The notes under the pieces are model-generated. The model worked only from the letters and a program-made list of their open reading frames with translations, ran no database searches and had not been told where the DNA came from. Position numbers and translations under genes: made by a program. This document shows positions 45,469 through 55,298 of a DNA stretch of 64,000 nucleotides, piece after piece. How positions within the stretch are numbered: the stretch's first letter is position 1; each line of letters starts with the position of its first letter. Source of the stretch: Ahaetulla prasina (lineage: Eukaryota > Chordata > Lepidosauria > Squamata > Colubridae); the NCBI RefSeq assembly GCF_028640845.1, contig NC_080539.1, positions 189,233,436-189,297,435 of the forward strand, given 5' to 3'.

Positions 45469-45640
45469 ATGGCTGTCAAAACTCAAAAAACAGGTCAAGT
45501 AGCTCTGAGGAGGTCAGTTGTAAATTTGAATATTTGCTAAGCAACGGGCCATTCAGCAAGGACCACTTGTATTTTTGGTTTGCCTTAAGGGTTCAGAACT
45601 GTATGGAATCTGGTTTCCTTTGACCCTTTGGGGGATTGCA
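45190..45640. repeat. MITE-like repeat with a (TG)n core
   Basis: 'ggttgttaagtgaacc' and 'ggtcattaagcgaac' near 45260 resemble the repeat at 49191-49806 ('tttgttaagtgaa'). A (TG)17 tract sits at 45431-45466. The ends are not well defined. Confidence 0.45.
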
Positions 45641-45669
45641 AAAGGTCCAGATGCAGGAATCCTCATAGG

Positions 45670-45895
45670 GGGAACTAGGATCATGACCACCTAGCCATGC
45701 CCACCAAGTCACATCACCACCTAGCTATGCCCACCCAGTCACATGGCCACCAGCCACGCCCACCCAGTCACATGACCAAGCAGTGCCCACCCAGTCACAT
45801 GGCCACCAGCCACGCCCACCCAGTCACATGACCAAGTAGTGCCCACCCAGTCACATGACTACCAAGCCATGCCCACCAAACAAGCCATGCCCACA
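45670..45895. repeat. Minisatellite of about 32-bp half-units
   Basis: 'cccacccagtcacatg' recurs at least five times, alternating with 'gccaccagccacg' and 'accaagcagtg' spacers. Confidence 0.8.
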
Positions 45896-46041
45896 GAACC
45901 AGTAGTAAAAATTTTTGAATATCACCGATACATATATACATACATACATACACGTTTTAACTGCATTTTTATTAAACTACTTGAAACAGAGACCACCAGA
46001 AGACAGCATCGGATGTCCACTCCCATTCGTCATCTTGTTTG

Positions 46042-47841
46042 CTATTTAAAACGTTGCTGCATCACAACCTCATAGATAACATTCCTCCAGGCCTTCCTGT
46101 CCTCTACAGTAATGGAGTCCACTACTGCTTCAGTGATTCCATCCAACCACTTCATTCTCTGTTGTCCCCTTCTTCTTTTGCCCTCAATCTTTCCCAGCAT
46201 TAGGCTCTTCTCCAGTGAATCCTTCCTTCTCATTAGGTGGCCAAAATAACTGAGTTTCATCTTCAGGATCTGGCCTTCTAGCAGTCAGGGTTGATCTCCT
46301 CTAGGACTGACTTATTTGTTCACCTTGCAGTCCAAGGGACTTGCAGGACTCTTCTCCACCATTATAGTTCAAAGGCCTCAATTCTTTGGCGCTCAGCCTT
46401 TCTTATGGTCCAACTTTCACAGCCATACATTGCAACTGGGAAAACCATAGCCTTGACTATACGCACTTTTGGTAGCAGGGTGCTGTCTAGATTTGCCATA
46501 GCTTTCCTCCCCAGGAGCAAGCCTCTTTTAATTCCTTGGCTGCAGTCCCCATTTGCAGTGAACTTGGAGCCCAGGAAAATAAAATCTGTCACTACCTCCA
46601 TTTCTTCCCCATCTATTTGCAAATGATGGTCTGGTACTCCCATCTCTTTAAGAACTTGCCACAATTTGTTGGGATCCACACAATCAAAGGCTTTAGCATA
46701 GTTAATGAAGCAGAAGTAGATGTTTTTCTGGAACTCCCTAGCTTTTTCCATGATCCAGTGTATGTTGGCAATATGATATCTAGTTCCTCTGCCTATTCAA
46801 AATCCTGCCTGTACTTCTGGTAGTTTTCGATCCACATACTGCTAGAGCCTAGATTGTAGAATTTTAAGCATTACTAGCATGTGAAATGAGTGCAATGGTG
46901 CAATAGTTTGAATATTCTTTGGCATTGCCTTTCTTTGGAATTGGAATGTAAATTGACCTTTTCCAATCCTGTGGCCACTGCTGAGTTTTCCAAATTTGCT
47001 GACAAATTGAGTGTTGCACTTTTACTGCATTGTCTTTCAAGATTTTGAATAGCTTAGCTGGAATACTGTCTCCTCCACTAGCTTTGTTGTTGCTCAGATT
47101 TCCTAAGGCCCATTTGACTTTATATTCCAGGATGTCTGGCTCGAGGTCAGTGATCACCCCATAGTGATTATCAGGGATGTTAAGCTTGTTCTTGTATAGT
47201 TCTTCTGTGTAATTTTGCCACCTCTTCTTAATCTCCTCTGCCTCTGTCAGGTCCCCACCATTTTGGTCCTTTATCATGCCCATCTTTGCATGAAACATTC
47301 TCTTCATATCTCCAATTTTCTTGAAGAGATCTCTGGTCCTCCCTATTCTATTGTTTTCTTCTATTTCTTTGCACTGTTCATTTAAGAATGCATTCTTATC
47401 TCTTCTAGCTATTCTCTGGAATATTTTCTGGAATTTTGCATTCAGTTGGGTGTATCTTTCTCTTTCTCCCTTGTCTTTCGCTTCCCTTTTTTCCTCAGCT
47501 ATTTGCAAAGCTTCCTTAGACAACCATTTTGCTTTCTTGCCTTTCTTTTTCTTTGAGATCATTTTAGTTGCTACCTCTTGTACAATGTTGTGAACCTCCG
47601 TCCATAGTTCTTCAGGCACTCTGTCTATCAGATCTAATTCCTTAAATCTATTTGTCACCTCTACTGTATATTCATCAGGGATATGATTTAGTTCATACCT
47701 GAGTGACCTAGTGCTTTTCCCTACTTTCTTCAATTTAAGCCTAAATTTTGCAATGGGAAGCTCATGATCTGAGCCACAGTCAGCTCCTGGTCTTGTTTTT
47801 ACTGACTGTATAAAGTTTCTCCATCTTTGGCTGCAGAGCAC
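46042..47841 (-). pseudogene. Bov-B reverse transcriptase, catalytic core missing
   Basis: 47841-46864 is open for 325 codons and covers the region from the end of endonuclease to the first reverse transcriptase block. After a break it continues at 46751 with KAREFQKNIYFCFINYAKAF, which holds the first catalytic Asp region. Near 46625 it jumps from KEMGVPDHH directly to LQIDGEEMEVVTDFIFLGS. The palm segment between these, with the second catalytic motif, is absent, so the deletion removes activity. The C-terminal end is at 46260-46042. Confidence 0.88.
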
Positions 47842-48420
47842 ATAGTCAATCTGATTTCTGTGTTGGCTGTCTGGTGATGTCCATGTGTAGAGTCGTCTCT
47901 TCAGTCATTGGAAAAGAGTGTTTGCTATGACCAGTGTATTTTTTTTAAAATTCTATTAGCCTGTGCCAGGCTTCAGTTTGTACTCCACGGCCAAGCATGC
48001 CTGTTATTCCGGTTATCTTTTGGCTTTCTACTTTAGCATTCCAATCCCCCATGATGATAAGGACATCATTTTTGGTGTTAATTCTATAAGGTGCTGTAGG
48101 GCTTCAGAGAACCGGTCAATTTCATCCTCTTCAGCACCAGTGGTTGGAGCATAGACTTGGATTACTGTGATATTGAATGGTTTGCCTTGGATTCAAACTG
48201 AGATTATTCTGTCATTTTGGGGATTGTAACCCAGTATTGCTTTTCCTACGCTTTTATTGATTATGAAGGCTACTCCATTTCTTCTGAGGGATTCTTGCCT
48301 GTAGTAGTATACCTGATGGTCATCTGAATTAAATTCACCCATTCCTGTCCATTTTAATTCGCTAATTCCTAAAATGTCGATGTTCATTCTTGTCATCTCT
48401 TATTTGACCACGTCCAGCTT
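47842..48420 (-). pseudogene. Bov-B endonuclease
   Basis: The minus strand reads MTRMNIDILGISELKWTGMG, then YYYRQESLRRNGVAFIINKS, the first blocks of an APE-type endonuclease. The middle (about 47900-48190) is frameshifted. The last block GSDHEL is in the following frame near 47765. Confidence 0.85.
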
Positions 48421-48859
48421 GCCTTGATTCATGGATCTTACATTCCAGGTTCCTATGAGAAAAAATCTTTACAGCATCCGACTTTCCTTATACCACCAGA
48501 TGCATTCACAGCTAAGCATCCTTTCGGCTTTGGCCCAGTCACTTCACTTTTTCTGGCGCTACTAGTACTAGCCCTCTGCTTTTCCCCAGTAGCATATTGG
48601 ACACCTTCCGACCTGAGGGGCTCATCTTCCAGCGTCATATCTTTTTTCCTTTTTTTACTGTCCATAGGGTTTTCATGGCAAAGCTACTGGAGTGGGTTGC
48701 CATTTCCTTCTCCAGCGGATCACGTTTTGTCAGAACTCTCTGCTATGACCTGTCCGTCTTGGGTGTCCCTGCATGGCATAGCTCATAGCTTCACTGAGCT
48801 ATGCAAGCCCCTTTGCCACAAAAAGGTAGTAATCCATGAAGAGGATTTAAAACATACCT

Positions 48860-49186
48860 ATCTATAATTGGACAGAGGATAAACTATAATGTAACAGTTC
48901 TGTATTAAATATACCATGCACATCAGTGAGAGCACAAGTGATTTTATTTGGAGAACTGTGTAAGCTATTCATGTCAAATAATAAACCACAGTAGTCCATT
49001 TTCCTTCTTGTGACTATATAAAAAGCTTTGCGCAATAATGATAATGGCAGAGAAGAATTATTATTCATTGCCACTGAATAAATCTTCAAATGTGTGTTTG
49101 GTTAATTTGGTTTTGCAGTTTTCTTTCATTATTCTTACAGCTACTTGAAATTTTACAAAGGATTTGCACAAGCAGAAAAAAAAAAA
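48860..49186. other. Nothing recognised
   Basis: This is AT-rich spacer between the Bov-B 5' end and a MITE. Confidence 0.4.
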
Positions 49187-49190
49187 GTAC

Positions 49191-49806
49191 TAGTAGCCCT
49201 TGACTTATGACCACAATTGAGCCCAAAATTTATGTTTCTAAGTGAGGCATTTGTTAAGTGAATTTTGCCCTGTTTTTACAGTCTTTCTTGTTCTAATTGT
49301 TAAGGCCGGGATAGCTCAGGCAGTAGAGAAGCCTGTTATTAGAACACAGAGCCTGCAATTACTGCAGGTTCGAGCCCAGCCCAAGGTTGACTCAGCCTTC
49401 CACCCTTTATAAGGTAGGTAAAATGAGGACCCAGATTGTTGGGGGGGCAATAAGTTGACTTTGTAAAAAAAATATACAAATAGAATGAGACTATTGCCTT
49501 ATACATTGTAAGCCGCCCTGAGTCTTCGGAGAAGGGCGGGGTATAAATGTAAACAAAAAAAAAAAAAAAAGTGAATCACTGCAGTGAATCTGGCTTCCCC
49601 ATAAACTTTGCTTGTCTGAAGGTTGCAGAAGGTGCCCCAGGATACTTCAACCATCATAAATATGAGCCACTTGCCAACCATCTGAATTTTGATCATGTAA
49701 TCATGGGGATTCTGCCACAATCATAAGTGTGAAAAACGGTGGTAAAGTCACTTTTTTCAGTGTTGCTGTAACTTTGAATGGTTACTAAATGAACTGAGGA
49801 CTACTT
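49191..49806. mobile_element. MITE with terminal inverted repeats, carrying a SINE
   Basis: The left end 'tagtagcccttgactta' and the right end (inverted 'aagtagtcctcagttca') pair. GTAC adjoins both ends (49187-49190 and 49807-49810) and may be a target duplication. A SINE splits the internal 'ttgttaa|gtgaatcactgcag'. Confidence 0.55.
49304..49570 (+). mobile_element. tRNA-derived SINE with L2-type 3' end
   Basis: The head has 'gggatagctcaggcagtaga' (A box) and 'gcaggttcgagccc' (B box), a tRNA-like promoter for RNA polymerase III. The 3' part is 'gccgccctgagtcttcggag' then 'aagggcggggtataaat' and an A-rich tail, the terminal hairpin of the L2 copies in this window. A truncated copy is at 60143-60330. 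Confidence 0.85.
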
Positions 49807-49844
49807 GTACTTATCTTCAACTATTAAGTAGTTACCTTTAACAA

Positions 49845-49922
49845 CAAGTGTGTGCAAGCATGCTTGGCCAATAAAGAATTCAACCCAACCCAACCCAACC
49901 CTACCCTATCCTATCCCTATTC
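49845..49922 (+). mobile_element. CR1 (Snake1-type) 3' end with variant AACCC tail
   Basis: 'ttggccaataaagaattc' matches the CR1 3' box at 2075. The tail is AACCC/ATCCT repeats, not ATTCT. Confidence 0.6.
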
Positions 49923-50243
49923 GCTGTGATTTTGAAGGGTTCACACAGTTCTGCAAGGGCTGCGCCCAGTTCTTTGTGTGTGCATATACAGACAAAATTT
50001 CTCCTACATATATAAACTTGGACAAATAGTCAGGAACATTCTTTGAAGCATCTACAGATGCCCTCCAAATCATGCAACTGTTTTAATCCTGAGAAGAGAG
50101 ATATTTTGATTATGTTAATAATTATTTGGGAAAGCATAACTTTCAAATACTTTGCACAGTCTTACTACCTAAAACACACTTCTCTTTTATTGTAACATAC
50201 ATAGCCTGAGAAAGAAACTCCTTTGTCTCAACTATATTTTATA
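49923..50243. other. Nothing recognised
   Basis: This is non-coding spacer with no clear repeat. Confidence 0.4.
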
Positions 50244-50502
50244 TACCATGTTTCCCCGAAAATAAGATCCTGTCTTATATTTTTTTTGAACCTCAAAATA
50301 ACTCCCTCATTTTTGGGGAGGTCTTATTATTTTGGGTCCCGTGGAGCAACATGGGGCTCCTCTTGCTGTCTTACCTGATTTCCAACTCCGCGTTTGAATA
50401 TTTTCGGGGAGGGCTTTTTTTCGGGGGGAGGCTTATTTCAGCGCATGTGTTCAAAAGCCCAGTTGGGCTTATTATCAGTCTTATTTTGGGGGAAACAGAG
50501 TA
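50244..50502. mobile_element. MITE with about 24-bp terminal inverted repeats
   Basis: The left end 'taccatgtttccccgaaaat' pairs with the right end (inverted 'tactctgtttcccccaaaat'). Internally there are several 'cttatttt' blocks in both orientations. I cannot fix the target duplication, so the superfamily is undecided. Confidence 0.65.
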
Positions 50503-51384
50503 TTAGTTTGCTTGTTTGATTTCTTGAAGTATAAAACTGGAGGGGAAAGAAGATTTGTCCAATTATTTTCCCTATGAAACAATATAAAACCAAAGCTGGA
50601 TTCTGAAGAAGCAGGATAGAAAGAGTATTAACTCTGTTGAAATATGGTCTTTGGAGAAGACTCCTGAGAATGTCATCACAGATAGGCTATGAAACAAAGA
50701 AAATGAATCATCAAAATCAATCTGAAACTCTTGAAATACAAATGACCAAACTCAAATTATCATAAACATATTATGAAAATCTCTCCATATGGTTGCCAAT
50801 AATTGACATCAATTTGATGGTATATGACCAATCAATATAACCTTGAAAGCCTCTCAGAGTTTTCAGCTACCTCTCTCTTATACTAAACAGAATTAAAACA
50901 GGATTATCTTGAGCTTCTTTCTTGATCCCCTCCCTTTCATTCCTTGGGCTAAATTGACCCTTACTTAATAACTACTGTATTCTTTCCTTAATATCTTATT
51001 CTTCTACATCTTTAGAATATTGGGTGAAGATAATTCCATAATTGAATTAAACAGACAACCAGAAATGGTGCTTGAGACTACAAGGTCTTTGATTTTAGAT
51101 GGCTTCAAATATTCATGCTTAAGTTGCCTTGACAGCAGCTAAATGTTTCATAGTTTCAGGGACCATCCATGAGTCAAACTATATAGTCAAATATTGAAAG
51201 ATCACTGCCAGAGGAGGGAAATCAATTAGAATGATCGTCTCTTATTTTAATTCCATGAGAGTTTGATTTAGCAGCCTAAATAGCCTCTTTCAACTCAGTA
51301 ATTTTATGAGGACTTCTATTCAGTGTCTGTTTTTGATGCTGATTTTTAATAGTTTGTAACTCAGGCATAAAATGCAAATGGAAA
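50503..51384. other. Nothing recognised
   Basis: This is AT-rich intron-like sequence without coding or repeat signals that I can support. Confidence 0.4.
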
Positions 51385-51560
51385 GCACGTACAAAATAAC
51401 AAAGTTGAAAGGGACATTGGAGGTCCTCTAGTCCAACCTCCTGTTCAAGCAGGAGACCCTATACCATTCTAGGCAAATGGCTATCCAGTCTCTTCTTAAA
51501 AACATCCAGTGATGAAGCATACAAAACTTCTGGAGGCAAGCCATTTCACTGATTGATATA
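51385..51560 (-). mobile_element. CR1 LINE 3' end fragment
   Basis: The sequence contains 'gaaagggacattggaggtcc', 'tctagtccaacctcctgttc' and 'tatccagtctcttcttaaaa', typical of the last coding part and 3' UTR of amniote CR1 on the minus strand. Confidence 0.7.
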
Positions 51561-51743
51561 TTTTACATAAAAATATAAATACTATTTATATGCAGGGAAT
51601 TTATTTAGATCTAACTATGAATTTAGGCTGTTTACTGATCTATATAAAAAGCAGTTACTAGAAGAGAAACAGATAAATTCTTACACTGCTCATTCTGCTA
51701 TTAATTTCAGAAGTCTTTCTTATAATTGAGTGTTGGACAGATG

Positions 51744-52053
51744 GGGCATTGGTCTTACCTGATACACTCCTTCTCAGTGTGCTGAGAGAGAATCCAAGGA
51801 ATGGGTTAACTCTGCTCTTCTCTCGGAGACTGAGTCAATCAAACTTTTGGTCACGCCTACTTTGCCTGCACATGCCCAGTTTTGATGAAGGCGTTGTGAT
51901 TGACTTGACATATTTTCAGTGCTGAATCTGTCCACTCCTGGACTTCAGGTCACCAGGGTGGGGTTGGATTCTCTCTCAGCACACCAAGAAGGAGCATATC
52001 AGGTAAGACCAATGCCCTTTCTCTAGTGTGCTGAGGAGAGAATCCAAGGAATG
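51744..52053. repeat. DIRS terminal and internal complementary repeats
   Basis: 51744-51797 and 51964-52017 are inverted copies, about 50 of 54 bases identical ('ggcattggtcttacctgata' against its complement). A direct repeat 'gagaatccaaggaatggg' follows at 51788 and 52031. The mixture of inverted and direct copies fits the terminus of a DIRS element. Confidence 0.7.
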
Positions 52054-52075
52054 GGACATACCAAAGCTGGCTGCC

Positions 52076-53551
52076 TTAGGGTGGGTAGCAGTCTTGTTCC
52101 AAGTCCCCAAGGTTATGTGCATCTTCTGGAGCACCCGTCTGCCAAATGCCGCCTCCTCTGAAGGTGTCCAGTTTATAGTGCCTTATGAATGGGGACAGAG
52201 AAGACCATGTTGCTGCCCTACAGATGTCCTCAATAGAGGACTGTGTTGCCCACGCCGCCATTGTGGCTGCACTTCTGGTCAAATGGGCTGTCACTCGCCT
52301 AGGCATTGGGAGAGCCTGAAGCTCATAGGCTTTGGTGATGTATGCTTGTACCCACCGGCCTATGGTCGATGGAGTAACCTTGCTACCCAGCATAGAAGGC
52401 TGGAAAGACACCAGCAGTGATTCTGTCTTTCTAAGAGTGGCTGTTCTCTTGATGTAGGTGTGGAGGGCCCTCCTAATGTCCAAGGTGTGCCATTTCTTCT
52501 CCAGGGAATGTCTCCAGGAAGTGGGTCGGTCCCAGGCAAAAGTCTGGCAAGATTACTTCCTGTGCCCTGTGGAACAAGGAATTCACCTTGGGAAGGAAGG
52601 AAGGTCCAAACACAGAATCACCCTCTTTGGATGAAATATGCAAAGATACTCCATTCTAGAGAGCACCTCCAGTTCCAATATTCGTCTGGCCGAGGTGATG
52701 GCCACAAGAAAGATCACCTTGAAGGTGAGGAAGCGTAAGCTGGCTTGAATGGCTTGAAGGGCGCTGAAGTGAGAGCTTGTGGTACTTTAGGCAGTCCCAC
52801 ATGGGATGCACTACCTGTGCACTACCGGAGGCGTTAAGTTAGCTGCGCCTCTAATGAAACTGTGCACAGTTGTGTGTTAAGCCAGGGTCTCCAGGTCCCC
52901 ACAGGATAACACCAAGGACAGAGTTGCTACTTGTCTGTGTATGGTATTAGGGGACAGGCCTTTGTCTAACCCGTCCTGAAGGAATTCAGGAATCTGGGCC
53001 ACAGAGAATCTGGGAAACAGAGGTGGGATCAAGGCGAGTTTTGGAGCACCAGTCACAGAAGGCCCTCCATGTTGAATTGTAGATTCTGTTAGTTGAAGGC
53101 CTCTAGAGGCCTGGATCATCTGTATGACTTTCTTGGAGAAATTGCTCTGCTTCAGAATTCTCCGCTCAAATGCCAAATGGTCAGTTGGAGCCATTGTGGT
53201 TCTGGATGAACTAAGACCCCCTGAATGAGGGAGATTCTGTCCTGAGGGATCCTTCAGGATCTGGATACCAACAGACTGACCAGATTTGTGTACCACAGGC
53301 ATCTGGGCCAGTGGGGAGCCAGGAGCAGGATCTCTGCCCTCTCCACCAGCACCTTCCTGATTACCCCTGGAGTTAGGGGGAGAGGAGGAAAGGCTTACAG
53401 TAGCCCTCTGGCCACAGATTGCGGAGTGCATTGACTCCTTCTGCCCCTGGTGCTGCAAACCAGGTGTAAGATCTGGGTAACTGGCATTTGACGGGGAGAT
53501 GAACAGGTGCAGGATTGGAGGGCTGAACCTTTCTGATAGTTCCTTTAACAT
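52076..53551 (-). pseudogene. DIRS tyrosine recombinase
   Basis: The frame 53551-52877 ends with an N-terminal SAM-like segment, FLQDGLDKGLSPNTIHRQVA. After a damaged middle, 52483-52076 gives RRALHTYIKRTATLRKTESL, then TAHLTRSAATMAAWATQSSI and FIRHYKLD. HLTR (His-x-x-Arg) and the Tyr of RHYKLD are the recombinase catalytic residues. The stretch 52500-52870 contains stops and shifts. Confidence 0.85.
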
Positions 53552-54125
53552 GTCTTCTGAGTGGTCGACTGTGGTTCTGCTGAGCTAGTCCGCATGTACA
53601 TTCAATGTCCCTGAGATGTGTTCTGCTCCAATGGAGAGAAGATGTCTCAGGTCTGCCTGGGACCATTGTCTTTGTGCCATCTGGGATTGGAATTGGGCAC
53701 CCCAGCCAAAGAGGCTGGCATCTGTGGTGATGGTCATGCGACTGGGTTCCTTGAAAACACGTCCCTTGGTTATGGCCTGGGACGTTCACCACTGGAAGGA
53801 TTGAAGTACCTTTGGTGGGACCTGAATCCTGGTATTTGAGTTGCTCTTGCCGGATCTTTGGTAGGGCAGGAGGAACTACTGTAAGGTTCTGGTGTGCAAG
53901 CGTGCCCAAGGGACAACTGCTATGCAGGATACCATAAGGAGACCTTGCACGACCTGATATATATTACTGCCCCAGGTATAACAGTCGGCTGGAAGGAGTC
54001 AGGTGGCTTTTGTCGAAATTGACTGAGAATCTGTGATCTTGTAGAATCCGGATTGCGAATCGCAGGTTGTCTGTCACCCAGAGGTGAGATGAGAACTGTA
54101 TTAATATATCATCCAGGTCACATTG
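53552..54125 (-). pseudogene. DIRS reverse transcriptase end and RNase H
   Basis: The minus strand from 54125 reads CDLDDILIQFSSHLW, where the catalytic motif has its first residue changed (family norm YLDD), then HRFSVNFDKSHLTP. RNase H follows with TDASLFGWGAQFQSQM and GAEHISGTLNVHAD between about 53730 and 53590. Frameshifts lie between the blocks. Confidence 0.85.
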
Positions 54126-54130
54126 GATGC

Positions 54131-54714
54131 TGAGAGAAATGGAATTATTCCTGTAAAGAATATAGCCTAAGTGACTCCATATTTATCCTTCATATAACCT
54201 GAACTAACCTGAGCTATTTAGCTGTGTAAGACACTTAGAAAGAGGAAGTATGTATGATGCCTTTTCTGAGGAAATAACGCCAGACACTTAAGTTGGTACA
54301 TTCTGAGTTGGGTCAGGCTGACCCAAGCTAAATTAGAAGAAGGAAGGAAGATATCCTGTTCCAATTAATTGTGTTAGTTAAGGATTCATTGAAAGGATAT
54401 TTTTAGGAGGGAAATACCCCTCCAAGGGGGAATTCTAAATCAGGAAAGATGTTGCTGAGAAAGTGAAAATGTTATGTAACATCCGAAAAACAATGAAAAG
54501 TGGGGGCGTTTTAATTGTTTTGCTGATTGCTTGAAAACGTATTTAAATCATCTATTCGGAGCTGTAAGACGTTCTCTCTCTCCTTCATGAGAGAACTCTT
54601 TTGCAAAAGTTTATGATATATTTATATATATCTTTTTAATAAATCTGCTATTTACTTGTTCATGGTCTCCGTTTTACTTTTTCTGAGGTTTGCTGTTTTT
54701 TTTTAAATCTAACA
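54131..54714 (+). repeat. ERV 5' LTR
   Basis: The 584-bp LTR starts TGAGAGAAATGG and ends AAATCTAACA. It contains AATAAA at 54638-54643 before the 3' end. The 3' LTR differs by scattered substitutions and lacks about 9 bp near 54293. Confidence 0.92.
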
Positions 54715-54716
54715 AT

Positions 54717-54738
54717 TGGCGCCCACCAGGGGCTCGAA
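54717..54738 (+). other. ERV primer-binding site, tRNA-Lys type
   Basis: Two bases after the LTR, TGGCGCCCACCAGGGGCTCG matches the complement of a lysine tRNA 3' end with small differences. Class I elements often use other tRNAs, so this is a useful classification mark. Confidence 0.75.
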
Positions 54739-55183
54739 GACGTCCATCTGGAGAGGGATTTTACCTGAGGTCCGGGGGTACCAACCATGATTTTAGCATT
54801 CTGGGAAGGGTACTTCTTTTCCAAGGGGACTGCTCTTGTTCAACCCGCTGTGACAGGAACCTGAACAACTAAGCAGGGAAGCCTTGTCGTGAGGGACCAG
54901 GAATACAGTGCACTGATCCAGAGTGAGTACAAGTACAGTGTGCTTATGGGGATTCTCGTTGGGGTGGTCTGACTTCTTGAATGTCTGGTGCTGTGTGTCA
55001 GTTGAGATGCAATAGAAGTGTTTAGTACACATTTCGGACTTGCTAACCTGAGCTTTCCTCTGCAGTATCATTTCTGGGGGACTGGAGTGGCCAGAGGCTA
55101 AGCGTGTTGTGTGTTTTGTTTTAAGGGAAAAAAGGAGTTCAAGGAAGGAGGCATCGGCTTTAGCTATAAACAGATCTGTAACT

Positions 55184-55288
55184 ATGGGGGCCTGGATTGG
55201 GAAATTTGCTAAGGATCCTACAAGTACTACTACTAGTGAAATACCCTCTATTCCCCCCCTCTCTCCCTTGGGGGAGCTGTTAACATAG
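55184..55288 (+). pseudogene. ERV gag start, remnant
   Basis: The ATG at 55184 starts MGAWIGKFAKDP, with Gly at position 2 as in myristoylated gag proteins. It stops after 34 codons at TAG, inside the L1 target duplication. Matrix-like sequence continues beyond the L1 at 57539-57740. Confidence 0.6.
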
Positions 55289-55298
55289 TAGAAAGACG

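Larger units (their letters stand above)
45940..48850 (-). mobile_element. Bov-B (RTE) LINE, nearly full length
   Basis: On the minus strand the order is 5' region (48850-48420), endonuclease (48396-47850), the linker region (47841 down) and reverse transcriptase (to 46042), then a short 3' end. Motifs: GISELKWTGMGEF, RPGADCGSDHELPIAKFRLK, NKASGGDSIPAKLFKILKD, IYIPIPKKGNAKEYSNY, MVFPVAMYGCESWTIRKAE and YFGHLMRRKDSLEKS. These are Bov-B, the RTE LINE shared by squamates and ruminants through horizontal transfer. Stops, shifts and a deletion in the reverse transcriptase make it inactive. Confidence 0.93.

Noticed and set aside
49310..49385. A genuine tRNA gene
   Set aside because: A and B boxes are present, but the sequence continues into a SINE body with an L2-type tail and has no proper acceptor stem.
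52028..52420. 130-codon plus-strand frame
   Set aside because: It is the antisense shadow of the DIRS tyrosine recombinase, which has clear catalytic motifs on the minus strand.
54690..54872. 60-codon frame after the ERV LTR
   Set aside because: It covers the primer-binding site and leader and has no gag features. The gag-like start is at 55184.
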